This document shows, in pieces, positions 24,867-33,219 of a stretch of 38,794 bases of DNA (positions are counted from its first letter, which is position 1; each line of letters opens with the position of its first letter). The position numbers were made by a program, and so were the translations under genes. The notes under the pieces were generated by a model. That model did not search any database, had not been told where the DNA came from, and saw nothing but the letters and a program-made list of their open reading frames with translations. The stretch is taken from contig JAISZL010000074.1 in the NCBI GenBank assembly GCA_031269245.1, forward strand, positions 1 through 38,794, read 5' to 3'. This DNA is from Synergistaceae bacterium. GTDB taxonomy: Bacteria; Synergistota; Synergistia; Synergistales; Synergistaceae.

Positions 24867-25811
24867 TTATCGCTTCTCCTTATCCCCTATCTTGCGCGCC
24901 AGACGCAGCAGAAATGTATCTAGTTTCCCCTTTTTGTCGGACGCCTGGGGGTCGCAGGACGGATCAAAAATCGTTTTGGCCAGTTTCCTGAAATACGGCG
25001 CGGAGATGGACTCCGCGTTGCCGAGGAGAAGTGGTTTCCTCCTTTTGACGGACTCCCGAATCGCGGAATCCCATATGATGCAGCCAAAATAAGGTATGCG
25101 GAAATCCAAAAACTGCTCGCCGGCCGAAATGATCCTCTCCGCCACCATGAACGCCTCTTTTTCGTCCACCGCCATGTTCACCACCAGCCCGATGTTTATG
25201 TTCCCATCCGTGGCCTGGCAGAGGGACTTGAGCACGCTGTACGAGTCCCTGATGGCGGTCGGCTCCGGCGTCGTGATGATAATCGAGAAGTCCGACGACA
25301 TCGCGAAAGCCAGCACGTTCTTGTGTATCCCCGCGCTGGTGTCGAGCAGCAGGACGTCCGTCTCGTCATTAAGAAAAGATAGCCTGCTTATAATCCAGGA
25401 CTGCCTCTGATCATCGAGGTCCGCAAGCTCTCTCAAGCCCGCTCCGCCCGGAATTATGGACACCCTCTCCCCAACTTTGAACAATATCTCCGATAGATCC
25501 TTGTCGCCCCTGAGCACATGGCCCAAGTTGAACTTGGGTATCACCCCGAACAGTATGTCGATGTTGGCCAGCCCGAGGTCGGCGTCGAGGATCGCGACCT
25601 TGAGACCCGACTCGGCAAGCGCCAGCGCGAGATTCACCGCCACGTTGCTCTTGCCGACCCCGCCCTTGCCGCTCAATATCGAGATCGACTTCATGCCGGC
25701 CATCCTGTCCTTCAACCCTCCGAATCCTTTTTTATCGGAGACCAGCCCTCTCAGCACCGTGGCCTGGTCGTTTACGTGAGCCGGCATCGCCGGCATGATG
25801 ATGGGATTCAT
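24867..25811 (-). CDS. flhG: MinD/ParA-type ATPase FlhG (FleN/YlxH)
   Basis: A 314-residue ATPase of the MinD family controlling flagellar number and site with FlhF. The deviant Walker A motif SGKGGVGKS (48-55), DADLGLANIDILFG and LLLDTSAGIHKNV are present. The N-terminal DQATVLR (15-21) matches the DQAxxLR element by which FlhG activates the FlhF GTPase. It starts three bases after the flhF stop. The intact element and the adjacent flhF suggest a complete FlhF-FlhG switch, though polar or lateral placement cannot be read from this. Confidence 0.93.
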   Translation of the reverse strand: MNPIIMPAMPAHVNDQATVLRGLVSDKKGFGGLKDRMAGMKSISILSGKGGVGKSNVAVNLALALAESGLKVAILDADLGLANIDILFGVIPKFNLGHVLRGDKDLSEILFKVGERVSIIPGGAGLRELADLDDQRQSWIISRLSFLNDETDVLLLDTSAGIHKNVLAFAMSSDFSIIITTPEPTAIRDSYSVLKSLCQATDGNINIGLVVNMAVDEKEAFMVAERIISAGEQFLDFRIPYFGCIIWDSAIRESVKRRKPLLLGNAESISAPYFRKLAKTIFDPSCDPQASDKKGKLDTFLLRLARKIGDKEKR

Positions 25812-25814
25812 GGC

Positions 25815-27092
25815 CTACTCATTCCACGCGACCGCGTTTTTAAGCAGGAGGTCGACGAATCTGTCACCCTTGGCGACCTCTATGTCGTTGGGCACGTTCT
25901 GCCCCGTGGTGAAAAAAGACGCGGGGAGGTCGAAATCCCGCATGACGTTCAGGATCGACCCGTAGGTCGACGTCTCGTCCAATTTAGTGAACAGCAGTGC
26001 GGAGAGCGGGACGACACCCATCCTGTCGATGACGCTGAGCATGTCCCGGTATTTTATGTTGGCCGCCAAAACCAAATGCACGGTGTCCGGCTCATAGACG
26101 TCATACAGAGCGCGGAGCTCGCCGATCCGGTCCCCATCGTAGTGGCTCCGCCCAGCCGTGTCCAACAGTATGAGATCGGCCTCCCTGTACTTTCTGAGCG
26201 CGTTGTGTATGTCCTTTGGCTCCGCCACTATCTCTATCGGAATGCCCAAAATCTTGGCGTATGTCCTCAGCTGCTCGACGGCGGCTATTCGGTAAGTGTC
26301 GGCGGTCATCAGGACGACCTTGCGGTCGCCCCAGAGCGACTGGCTCGCCGCTATCTTCGCTATGGTGGTGGTCTTGCCCACGCCGGTCGGACCGGCGAAC
26401 AATATCCTCTTCCCCCCTATGGCGTTGGTGGGGTTGGACCCCAGCGTGCCGATCCTGGACGAAAGCCATGAGGCGAAAGGCAGGCTTGAAACCGACTCGG
26501 AGTACTCGCCCATTATCTCCCTCGCAACGTCCCTGTCCACGTCCGACTCTATGAGTTTCCTCATGTTCTCATCCGCGGCGGCGTCCTGGACAATATCGGC
26601 GGGAGAGCTTCCATCCAAGCGGGAGAGGACTTTAGCGAGTATCTCCTTTATCTCGTCGACGTCCTTGGAGATCGGGGTGCCGGATGACTCCCTTGGAGTG
26701 ACGTTCGCCTCGTAAGCGGCAGCCGCGACGGCCGCCGAAGTCGTTTGGGCGTACGCCGCGGGGGGGGCGAAAGCCGACGTCGTGAGCGGCTCGCCCGCCC
26801 GAGGCCGCGGGATGGGCTGGTCCACGGAGTCACCCACAGCCCTGCGCACCTCCAGCAGATGCTGGAAGGCGACCATTCGCTCGCGCGACTCCCTGAGCAT
26901 GTCATCCTGGTCAGGGACAAGTATCCCCGCCGTCACCCACAGAGCGTCGCGCCTGAAAAAACCCAGCAACCCGCCGAGTTTGACCGGTTTGCTGGAAAGT
27001 ATGACAGCCTCCCGGCCCAGGCGATCCCTCGCCACCTGAATCGCCTCCGCGTCGCTCTTCGCCTCGTATTCAATCTGCTGCGCTACCCTCAA
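25815..27092 (-). CDS. flhF: Flagellar biosynthesis GTPase FlhF
   Basis: A 425-residue SRP-type GTPase. The N-terminal B domain (1-90) is followed by an alanine/proline-rich linker (95-140), then the N-domain and the G-domain with P-loop GPTGVGKTTT (234-243), a DTAGRSHYDGD element and FTKLDET. It places the flagellum together with FlhG. The start is TTG 27092, immediately after the flhA stop (TAATTG), and the N-terminal sequence RVAQQIEYEAKSDAEAIQVA matches the family's first helix. Between flhA and flhG, as in many bacteria. Confidence 0.95.
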   Translation of the reverse strand: MRVAQQIEYEAKSDAEAIQVARDRLGREAVILSSKPVKLGGLLGFFRRDALWVTAGILVPDQDDMLRESRERMVAFQHLLEVRRAVGDSVDQPIPRPRAGEPLTTSAFAPPAAYAQTTSAAVAAAAYEANVTPRESSGTPISKDVDEIKEILAKVLSRLDGSSPADIVQDAAADENMRKLIESDVDRDVAREIMGEYSESVSSLPFASWLSSRIGTLGSNPTNAIGGKRILFAGPTGVGKTTTIAKIAASQSLWGDRKVVLMTADTYRIAAVEQLRTYAKILGIPIEIVAEPKDIHNALRKYREADLILLDTAGRSHYDGDRIGELRALYDVYEPDTVHLVLAANIKYRDMLSVIDRMGVVPLSALLFTKLDETSTYGSILNVMRDFDLPASFFTTGQNVPNDIEVAKGDRFVDLLLKNAVAWNE

Positions 27093-29195
27093 TTACTCCA
27101 CCGTCCCCAAGGATTTAAGTTGTGCGCCCTGAGCGATTTCATTATAGGATATAACGAAAAGTTGAGGAAGAGTCCCCTCTAAAATTTTCCTCGTGATAAA
27201 CCTGACATCCGGGTGCGCGAGAATTACGGGGGTCAGCCCAGCCATCGCCATCTGTTCCGCCGCCGCCGCCGATGATTTCATTATCTGCTGCACCTCGACG
27301 GGTGACAGCCCAAGCTGCCAGCCCTGATTGAGGTCGCCCTGCAACGAGTCCTTTATCCTCTGCTCGACCTTGGGGGAGAGCGCGAATACGGAGATGACAC
27401 CGCTCTCGTCCTGAAGCCGCAGAGTTATTACCCTGGAGAGCGACTCCCTGACCCTCTCGGTCAGGTAGTCCACACCCTTAGCGAAGCGCCCGAAATCGGA
27501 CAGTGTCTCGAAAATAGTCACGAGATCCCTGATCGGGACCTGCTCCTTCGCCAAATTCTGAAGCACCTTCTGAACGTCGCCAAGCCCCAGCGTGCCCACC
27601 AGCTCTCCCGCCACCGCTGGGTTGCTCTCCTTGACCAAGTCGACCAGCTTCTGCACCTCCTGCCTCGTGAGGAGGTCAGCGCCGTACCTCTTTATGACCT
27701 CGGACAGGTGCGTCGCCAGCACGGACGGACAATCCACCACGGTATATCCCATGGCCTCCGCCTGATCGCGCACCTCGGGCGATATCCAGACCGCCGGCAG
27801 TCCGAACGACGGCTCGGTGGTGGGTATGCCGACCAACGCGTCGTCGCTCTGGTCCACGCTCATGCTCAGGTAGTGGTCCGGCATCAGCTCCCCTCGGCCC
27901 ACCTCCGCTCCCTTGACGCGGATTACGTACTCCGTCGGCTTCAGCTGTATGTTATCACGAATCCTTATGGGCGGCACGACAAGCCCCAGGTCCATGGCCA
28001 TCTGCCTCCTGATAGTCCCTATTCTGTCCAGCATGTCCCCTCCCTGTCCCGGGTCCACCATGGAGATGAGGGCGTATCCTATCTCCACCTCCATGGGGTC
28101 GACGGTGAGCAGCGGCAACACGTTTTCAGGGGAGCCGGGAGCCGCCTGCGCGGCGCCCTGCTCCCCTCCGGCCTGGGAGGGGCCGCGCTGGCTGCCCTGC
28201 TTTCTCTCCGATTCGACCCGCTGCGCCTCTCCCTCGCGGTATATGCCGCGGGCCATGACGGCCAGCAAAACGCCCAGCACGGCGAACGGTATCGTGGGCA
28301 GCCCGGGAACGATCGCCAGCGCGAAGAGCATCCCGCAACCTATCAGCAGGGGCCGATGGTTTCCGGTCAGGGACTTGATTATGTCGAGCCCCAGGTCGCT
28401 CTCCCCCGCCGACCTGGTGACTATTATCCCGGTGGCGGTCGAGAAGAGAAGTGCCGGCACCTGAGAGACGAGCCCGTCGCCCACAGTGAGGAGGCTGTAT
28501 GCCTGGAGGGCCGCCCCAATCTGCAGCCCGCGCTGAAGGACGCCTATCGCCAAGCCGCCCAGGATGTTTATTATGGTTATGATGAGCCCCGCTATCGCGT
28601 CGCCCTTCACGAACTTGGAGGCGCCGTCCATCGCCCCGTAAAAATCGGCCTCGCGCTGTATGTTCTTCCTGCGGACCCGGGCCTCCGTCTCGTCGATGAT
28701 CCCAGCGTTCAAGTCCGCGTCGATGGCCATCTGCTTGCCCGGCATGGCGTCGAGCGTAAATCGGGCCGCCACCTCCGCGACGCGCTCCGAGCCCTTCGTT
28801 ATGACCAGAAATTGGATGACCACCAATATGAGAAACACGACCCCGCCGACGACGTAGTTGCCCCCGACGACGAACGAACCAAACGCGCTCACGACCTCTC
28901 CGGCGTATCCGTTGAGCAGTATCTGCCTCGTGGTGGAGATGTTGAGCGACAGCCTGAAGAGCGTCGCGATCAGCACTATGCTGGGGAACGCCGCTATCTC
29001 GAGCGCGTTGTTGACGTAGAAGGTGGCGAGCAGCATCATAACCCCGAAGGCTATGTTCGCCGCGAGCAATACATCCAACAGCACGGTGGGCACCGGGATT
29101 ATCATCATCACTATTATCGTGACGAGCAGCACGGCAAGACCTACGTCCGCGTATTTCGTCACCCTGTTTTCAGATGAAACGGCTGTCTCGGCCAT
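27093..29195 (-). CDS. flhA: Flagellar type III export gate protein FlhA
   Basis: A 700-residue protein with eight hydrophobic segments in the first half (about 15-330) and a cytoplasmic half that docks export chaperones. The conserved linker between helices (ARFTLDAMPGKQMAIDADL and RREADFYGAMDGASKFVKGD) is the FHIPEP signature region. It is the largest gate subunit, working with FlhB, FliP, FliQ and FliR. GGGGAG lies before the ATG. It is separated from flhB by 121 bases holding a possible promoter, and joined to flhF without a gap. Confidence 0.97.
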   Translation of the reverse strand: MAETAVSSENRVTKYADVGLAVLLVTIIVMMIIPVPTVLLDVLLAANIAFGVMMLLATFYVNNALEIAAFPSIVLIATLFRLSLNISTTRQILLNGYAGEVVSAFGSFVVGGNYVVGGVVFLILVVIQFLVITKGSERVAEVAARFTLDAMPGKQMAIDADLNAGIIDETEARVRRKNIQREADFYGAMDGASKFVKGDAIAGLIITIINILGGLAIGVLQRGLQIGAALQAYSLLTVGDGLVSQVPALLFSTATGIIVTRSAGESDLGLDIIKSLTGNHRPLLIGCGMLFALAIVPGLPTIPFAVLGVLLAVMARGIYREGEAQRVESERKQGSQRGPSQAGGEQGAAQAAPGSPENVLPLLTVDPMEVEIGYALISMVDPGQGGDMLDRIGTIRRQMAMDLGLVVPPIRIRDNIQLKPTEYVIRVKGAEVGRGELMPDHYLSMSVDQSDDALVGIPTTEPSFGLPAVWISPEVRDQAEAMGYTVVDCPSVLATHLSEVIKRYGADLLTRQEVQKLVDLVKESNPAVAGELVGTLGLGDVQKVLQNLAKEQVPIRDLVTIFETLSDFGRFAKGVDYLTERVRESLSRVITLRLQDESGVISVFALSPKVEQRIKDSLQGDLNQGWQLGLSPVEVQQIMKSSAAAAEQMAMAGLTPVILAHPDVRFITRKILEGTLPQLFVISYNEIAQGAQLKSLGTVE

Positions 29196-29276
29196 GCTTC
29201 ACTCCCCAGAAAGCTGAATAGGACTCTCGCGTCGCTCGCTCGCGTTACGAGGATGTTATTTATTTTATCACGCTAT

Positions 29277-29305
29277 TTTATATACAGAGGGTTATTGGCG
29301 ATTAA
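29277..29305 (-). promoter_or_regulatory. Possible internal promoter upstream of flhA
   Basis: On the minus strand TTAATC (29300-29305) and TATAAA (29277-29282) are 17 bases apart, in the only long gap (121 bases) between the export-gate genes. The -10 is good and the -35 poor. No sigma-28-type sequence is apparent. Confidence 0.33.
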
Positions 29306-29316
29306 TCGGTAAAAAA

Positions 29317-30414
29317 TCAACGCAGCCAGTCAAGCGGTTTGTCCTTGAGACGGTAGACGAACGCCAGGACCTCGGCTACCGCCCTGTAAAGATCCTCCGG
29401 TATGGATTCCCCTACCTCCACCTGCGACATGATCGCGCGGGCGAGCGGTTTATTTTCGACGACGGGTATGTCATGCTCCTCGGCTATTTCCCTGATCTTA
29501 CGCGCGATAAAACCCGAACCCTTGGCAATCACCGTGGGGGCGGTCATCGTCCTCTGGTCGTACTGTATGGCGACGGCTATGCGCGTGGGGTTCGTTATGA
29601 CCACGTCGGACTTCGGGACGTCAGCCATCATACGCCCCGTGGCCAGCTCCCTCTGTTTCTGGCGTATCCTCCTCTTTATTAGAGGGTCGCCCTCCATCTG
29701 CTTGTACTCCTCCTTGATCTCCTGTTTGCTCATCTTTATGGATTTTTCGAACTCCCATTTCTGATAGGCGTAGTCGAAGAGCCCGAGCACCAGGAGTATG
29801 ATTGCCATCTGAAGGGCTGTGGACCATATCTTCGCCATTATCATCGCGGCTCCGTGCTCGAGCGGGTACATCATAATCGAGAGCAGAAGGTCGCGCTGGT
29901 TCCTCAAAACCAAGAAGAGCATCCCCAGGAGTATCAGCGCTTTCATGATCCCCTTCAGGAGTTCCACTATGGTTCTCATCGACACGATCTTCTTGAGGCC
30001 GGATATGGGGTTCAGGCGATCGAGATTGAGGGCTAGGGGTTTGGAGGTGACCAAAAAGCCGACCTGGTAGATCAATACGACGGCCGCGAAGAGCGAACAG
30101 ACGACGCCTATCGGGAGCCAGCCGATGAAGAACGACTTCGCGCCCTCAATCAGGGGCCGCGCCCACCAGCCGTTTTCGAACATCAGATCCGACGAAAGAT
30201 GGGAGACCGCGCTGCCGAACATGAGGATCAGCCTTCGCCATATCATGACGCCCAGAAGATATACGCCCAGCAACCCCGAGATTATGACCACTGCCGCGGA
30301 GAGGTCCTGGCTCTTCGCCATCTGTCCCTCCTCGCGGGACTTCTGCCTCTTGCGCGGGGTCGCGGGCTCGGTCCTCTCCTCTGAGAAGAATTGTATGTCG
30401 AATCGCGCGCTCAT
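29317..30414 (-). CDS. flhB: Flagellar export substrate-specificity protein FlhB
   Basis: A 365-residue protein with four hydrophobic segments (about 40-215) after a charged N-terminus (ERTEPATPRKRQKSREEGQ) and a cytoplasmic domain from about 225. FlhB switches export from hook to filament substrates after self-cleavage between N and P of an NPTH motif. Here the site reads VVITNPTRIAVAIQYD (N275, P276, T277, R278), so the histidine is arginine. The cleaved N-P pair is kept, so cleavage is expected. It begins four bases after the fliR stop. Otherwise it is a normal member of the family. Confidence 0.96.
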   Translation of the reverse strand: MSARFDIQFFSEERTEPATPRKRQKSREEGQMAKSQDLSAAVVIISGLLGVYLLGVMIWRRLILMFGSAVSHLSSDLMFENGWWARPLIEGAKSFFIGWLPIGVVCSLFAAVVLIYQVGFLVTSKPLALNLDRLNPISGLKKIVSMRTIVELLKGIMKALILLGMLFLVLRNQRDLLLSIMMYPLEHGAAMIMAKIWSTALQMAIILLVLGLFDYAYQKWEFEKSIKMSKQEIKEEYKQMEGDPLIKRRIRQKQRELATGRMMADVPKSDVVITNPTRIAVAIQYDQRTMTAPTVIAKGSGFIARKIREIAEEHDIPVVENKPLARAIMSQVEVGESIPEDLYRAVAEVLAFVYRLKDKPLDWLR

Positions 30415-30418
30415 CAGC

Positions 30419-31210
30419 TCATCGCAGGAAGTGAATGCCCTCGAGCGCCCACCCGACGGCGCGCTCTATCTCGCCATGAAAGATGTCTACCGTCGTAGGA
30501 AGCAAGGTGAGGAGGACAATGAGACCCATGCATATCTTGAGGGGTATCCCTATGACGAAGACGTTCATCTGAGGGACCGTGCGAGCCACGAAACCAAGCC
30601 CTACATCCGACAGGAGTATGGCCCCGAAGAGCGGGAGGCTTATCCTCATGGCCATTATGAACGCCCGTTGAATCCAGTCCATCCACGGCATGGAATCGGG
30701 CACGGACCACATCCTGACCCCTATGGGGACGAGCCTCACGCTCTCCGCGAGGGCGTTGGCCAGCAGCAGGTGACCGTCCCAGCGCAGGTAAAACCATATG
30801 GCGAGCATGTACTTCATCTGAGCCAGCACGGAGGTCTGGGACTCGGAGAGCGGGTCGAATATGTTCATCATGTTGAGGCCCATCAGTGTCCCGTCTATAA
30901 AACCGGATATCTGGAGCGCGTAGAGAGGCATACTCGACACGAAGCCTATCGCGGCCCCGATCAAAAACTCCCTGCCCGCCATGATGAAGAGGTACCACCA
31001 ATTCTGGATAAGCACCCCAGGGACCGAGGCGTCCGCGGCAGGAACCGAGACCACGGCGAGCATCACCGCCAGCCAGAACTTCACGGGATTTGGCAGCGAG
31101 GGGACCAGGTAAACGGATGCCGTCATGATCAACGCCAGGAACCTGACGCTCGCCATAAGGTGAATCAATATGAGGTTCACGTAAGCGTCGCTCAGCACAA
31201 AGGGTGACAT
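30419..31210 (-). CDS. fliR: Flagellar export gate protein FliR
   Basis: A 263-residue inner-membrane protein with about six hydrophobic segments. REFLIGAAIGFVSSMPLYALQISGFIDGTLMG is represented in outline near residues 79-110, a strong FliR signature, as is QMNVFVIGIPLKICMGL in the C-terminal part. It forms the export pore with FliP and FliQ. The start lies 12 bases after fliQ and its stop is four bases before flhB. Usual length (about 260). Confidence 0.95.
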   Translation of the reverse strand: MSPFVLSDAYVNLILIHLMASVRFLALIMTASVYLVPSLPNPVKFWLAVMLAVVSVPAADASVPGVLIQNWWYLFIMAGREFLIGAAIGFVSSMPLYALQISGFIDGTLMGLNMMNIFDPLSESQTSVLAQMKYMLAIWFYLRWDGHLLLANALAESVRLVPIGVRMWSVPDSMPWMDWIQRAFIMAMRISLPLFGAILLSDVGLGFVARTVPQMNVFVIGIPLKICMGLIVLLTLLPTTVDIFHGEIERAVGWALEGIHFLR

Positions 31211-31222
31211 GGCCGGGGGACG

Positions 31223-31492
31223 TTATCCGACATACCTGTACATGTCCGTGAACAGCCTTATGGCCAAACCGCTCACCAGACGAAACATCCACGGCCCGAA
31301 CATCACGAGCGACAGTATCACCGCCAGCATCTTGGGTATGAACGCCAGCGTCTGCTCCTGAATCGACGTCGCGGTCTGGATGATGCCGACTATCAGCCCA
31401 ATGCCCATGGCGACCAGAAGTATGGGCATACTGGAGAGGACTATCACCCACATTGCGCTGTTCAGCGCATCCGCTACGCTTAAGGTCTCCAT
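31223..31492 (-). CDS. fliQ: Flagellar export gate protein FliQ
   Basis: An 89-residue protein with two membrane segments (about 15-37 and 52-75), the usual size for FliQ. GLIVGIIQTATSIQEQTLAF is a strong family signature, with KMLAV following. Four copies join FliP and FliR in the export core. It lies 15 bases after fliP and 12 before fliR. Confidence 0.95.
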   Translation of the reverse strand: METLSVADALNSAMWVIVLSSMPILLVAMGIGLIVGIIQTATSIQEQTLAFIPKMLAVILSLVMFGPWMFRLVSGLAIRLFTDMYRYVG

Positions 31493-31507
31493 CTCATGCC
31501 TCCCTCG

Positions 31508-32311
31508 TCAGTTGAAGCTGGTCACGAGGCTGGCTATGACCAGGCTCCAGCCGTCGGCCATCACGAACAGCAGGATTTTGAACGGCAGCGATATCATCGA
31601 CGGAGGCAGCATCATCATGCCCATGCTCATGAGTATGCTGGCCACTATCATGTCTATCACTATGAATGGGATATAGATGACCACGCCCATCTGAAAAGCC
31701 GTCTTGAGCTCGCTCAGGACGTATGCCGGCACGAGGGTCATGGTCCTCACCTCGCTCTGGTTGGCGGGCTGGGGGTCTCCTGAGAGGCGGACCATAAGGG
31801 AGAGTTCGCGCTCCCTGGTCTGCTTGAACATGAAGTCGCGCACGGGCTGGACGGTCCTCTCCCACGCCGCTGGGGTCTGTATTTCGCCCTGTGTGTAGGG
31901 AACCAGTGCCTGGTCGTATATCTGAGTCCACACCGGCGTCATGGTGAAAATGGTGAGAAAGAGCGCAAGGGACGTCAGAACCTGGTTGGGGGGAGCTTGC
32001 TGCAGGCCGATGGCGCTCCGCACGAACCCCATGACGACGAGTATCCTCGTGAAGCTCGTGACCATGAGCAATATGGCGGGGGCCATGCTCAGCACTGTTA
32101 TGAGGGCCACGATCTGAAGGGTCTGCACAACGTCCTGGGGGGTCCCAGCGGAGCCGATGGCCATGTTGATGGCCGGGATGGGAATCTCGGGCAGTTCCGG
32201 CGCGGGGGAGGCGGCAAACAGGACGTCCGGCAGAAGAAGCGCTGTCAGCAGCATCATGAGGAGCGCGCCAAAACGATACATGCGCCCAACTAGAGTAATC
32301 TCATTCTTCAT
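31508..32311 (-). CDS. fliP: Flagellar export gate protein FliP
   Basis: About 267 residues: signal peptide (FGALLMMLLTALLLPDVLFA), then four membrane segments. LLMVTSFTRILVVMGFVRSA and GLQQAPPNQVL are the FliP signatures, as is GMMMLPPSMISLPFKILLFV near the end. Five copies make the pore of the export gate. The frame is open to 32344, but ATG 32311 has GGAG seven bases upstream and overlaps the end of fliO by 11 bases, so I use it. Confidence 0.96.
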   Translation of the reverse strand: MKNEITLVGRMYRFGALLMMLLTALLLPDVLFAASPAPELPEIPIPAINMAIGSAGTPQDVVQTLQIVALITVLSMAPAILLMVTSFTRILVVMGFVRSAIGLQQAPPNQVLTSLALFLTIFTMTPVWTQIYDQALVPYTQGEIQTPAAWERTVQPVRDFMFKQTRERELSLMVRLSGDPQPANQSEVRTMTLVPAYVLSELKTAFQMGVVIYIPFIVIDMIVASILMSMGMMMLPPSMISLPFKILLFVMADGWSLVIASLVTSFN

Positions 32312-32768
32312 GCGGCCTCTCCTGAGTTCCGGCGGCTCGCGCATCGCCGGAGGCCCAGCCCGCTATCGCCGCGGCGGCCTCGTAATCGTCCCACTCCTCG
32401 GCGCTCCAGCGGCCCACCACGGTCGAGCTCGAACGGCCGACGAAGAGGGCCACGACCTGAGGCCCGGTCCGCACTATGTACAGCATATCCCTTCCAAGGC
32501 TCAAAGCCGCGACGAGCCGCAATTTCCCAACAGCTCCCCTGCCGATTCCGCCGGGCAGATACCTGGCCAGAGCGTATCCCGCCGCGGAAAAGACTAGAAG
32601 GGCTATTATCATCTTCGTCACGTAGCTTCCCAGGCTGATGTCCCTGTCGATATCGGAGGCAGCCAGGACGATTTCAGCGGAAGAGCTTAAAAAAAAGAGC
32701 GTCAAGGCCGCTTGTGAAAAAAGCCTCAACGCCCGCTGGCGCATAGAAGGATGGGCCGTATTCCTCAT
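32301..32768 (-). CDS. fliO: Flagellar biosynthesis protein FliO
   Basis: A 155-residue protein with an N-terminal signal-like segment (ALTLFFLSSSAEIVLAAS), a membrane helix (VTKMIIALLVFSAAGYALARYL, about 50-71), and a cytoplasmic FliO domain with LRLVAALSLGRDMLYIVRTGPQV in outline. FliO helps assemble the FliP ring. Position before fliP is typical and decisive, since the family is poorly conserved. GGAAG lies before the ATG. The acidic, alanine-rich tail is not conserved in the family. Confidence 0.88.
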   Translation of the reverse strand: MRNTAHPSMRQRALRLFSQAALTLFFLSSSAEIVLAASDIDRDISLGSYVTKMIIALLVFSAAGYALARYLPGGIGRGAVGKLRLVAALSLGRDMLYIVRTGPQVVALFVGRSSSTVVGRWSAEEWDDYEAAAAIAGWASGDARAAGTQERPHEE

Positions 32769-32794
32769 AGGGCTTCCAAGCCAAAACGGCGCTG

Positions 32795-33157
32795 TTACGA
32801 CAGAGCCTTGCCCAAAGCCTCCAAAACCCTGTCCGGCTGGAAGGGCTTGACTATAAAATCCGCCGCGCCGGATCGTATCGCCTCGATGACCATGGCCTGC
32901 TGTCCCATCGCACTCACCATAACCACTTTAGCGGCCGGGTCGGCCGCCTTGATCTCCTTGACCGCCGCTATACCGTCCATCTCGGGCATAGTTATGTCCA
33001 TGGTTACGACATCCGGCTTGAGTTCACTGTACATCTGCACGGCCACCTTGCCGTTGTCCGCCTCGCCGACCACCTCGAAACCATTTTTTGCCAAAATATC
33101 GCGAAGCATCATCCTCATAAAAGCAGCGTCATCCACAATCAGAACTTTCGTCCCCAT
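32795..33157 (-). CDS. cheY: Chemotaxis response regulator CheY
   Basis: A 120-residue single receiver domain. Acidic pocket D9/D10 in VLIVDDAAFMR, phosphoacceptor D54 in VVTMDITMPEMDG, and the later VVMVSAMGQ and FIVKPF segments are present. No output domain, so it acts by binding the motor switch (FliM/FliY). It lies between fliY and fliO, as in Bacillus and Thermotoga type operons. Expected kinase is CheA and phosphatase CheC, both encoded downstream. Confidence 0.94.
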   Translation of the reverse strand: MGTKVLIVDDAAFMRMMLRDILAKNGFEVVGEADNGKVAVQMYSELKPDVVTMDITMPEMDGIAAVKEIKAADPAAKVVMVSAMGQQAMVIEAIRSGAADFIVKPFQPDRVLEALGKALS

Positions 33158-33219
33158 CTACCTACGCCCTCCTTAGCTTACTGTAGTCCCGCACTTTTTG
33201 AAGTCGTTGAACACGTCCC

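Noticed and set aside
27708-29177. Long plus-strand open frame opposite flhA, and similar frames opposite cheA, the BMP-family gene and flgE-region genes
   Set aside because: These are by-products of high GC on the strand opposite well-recognised proteins; their translations are rich in R, H and P with no domain pattern.
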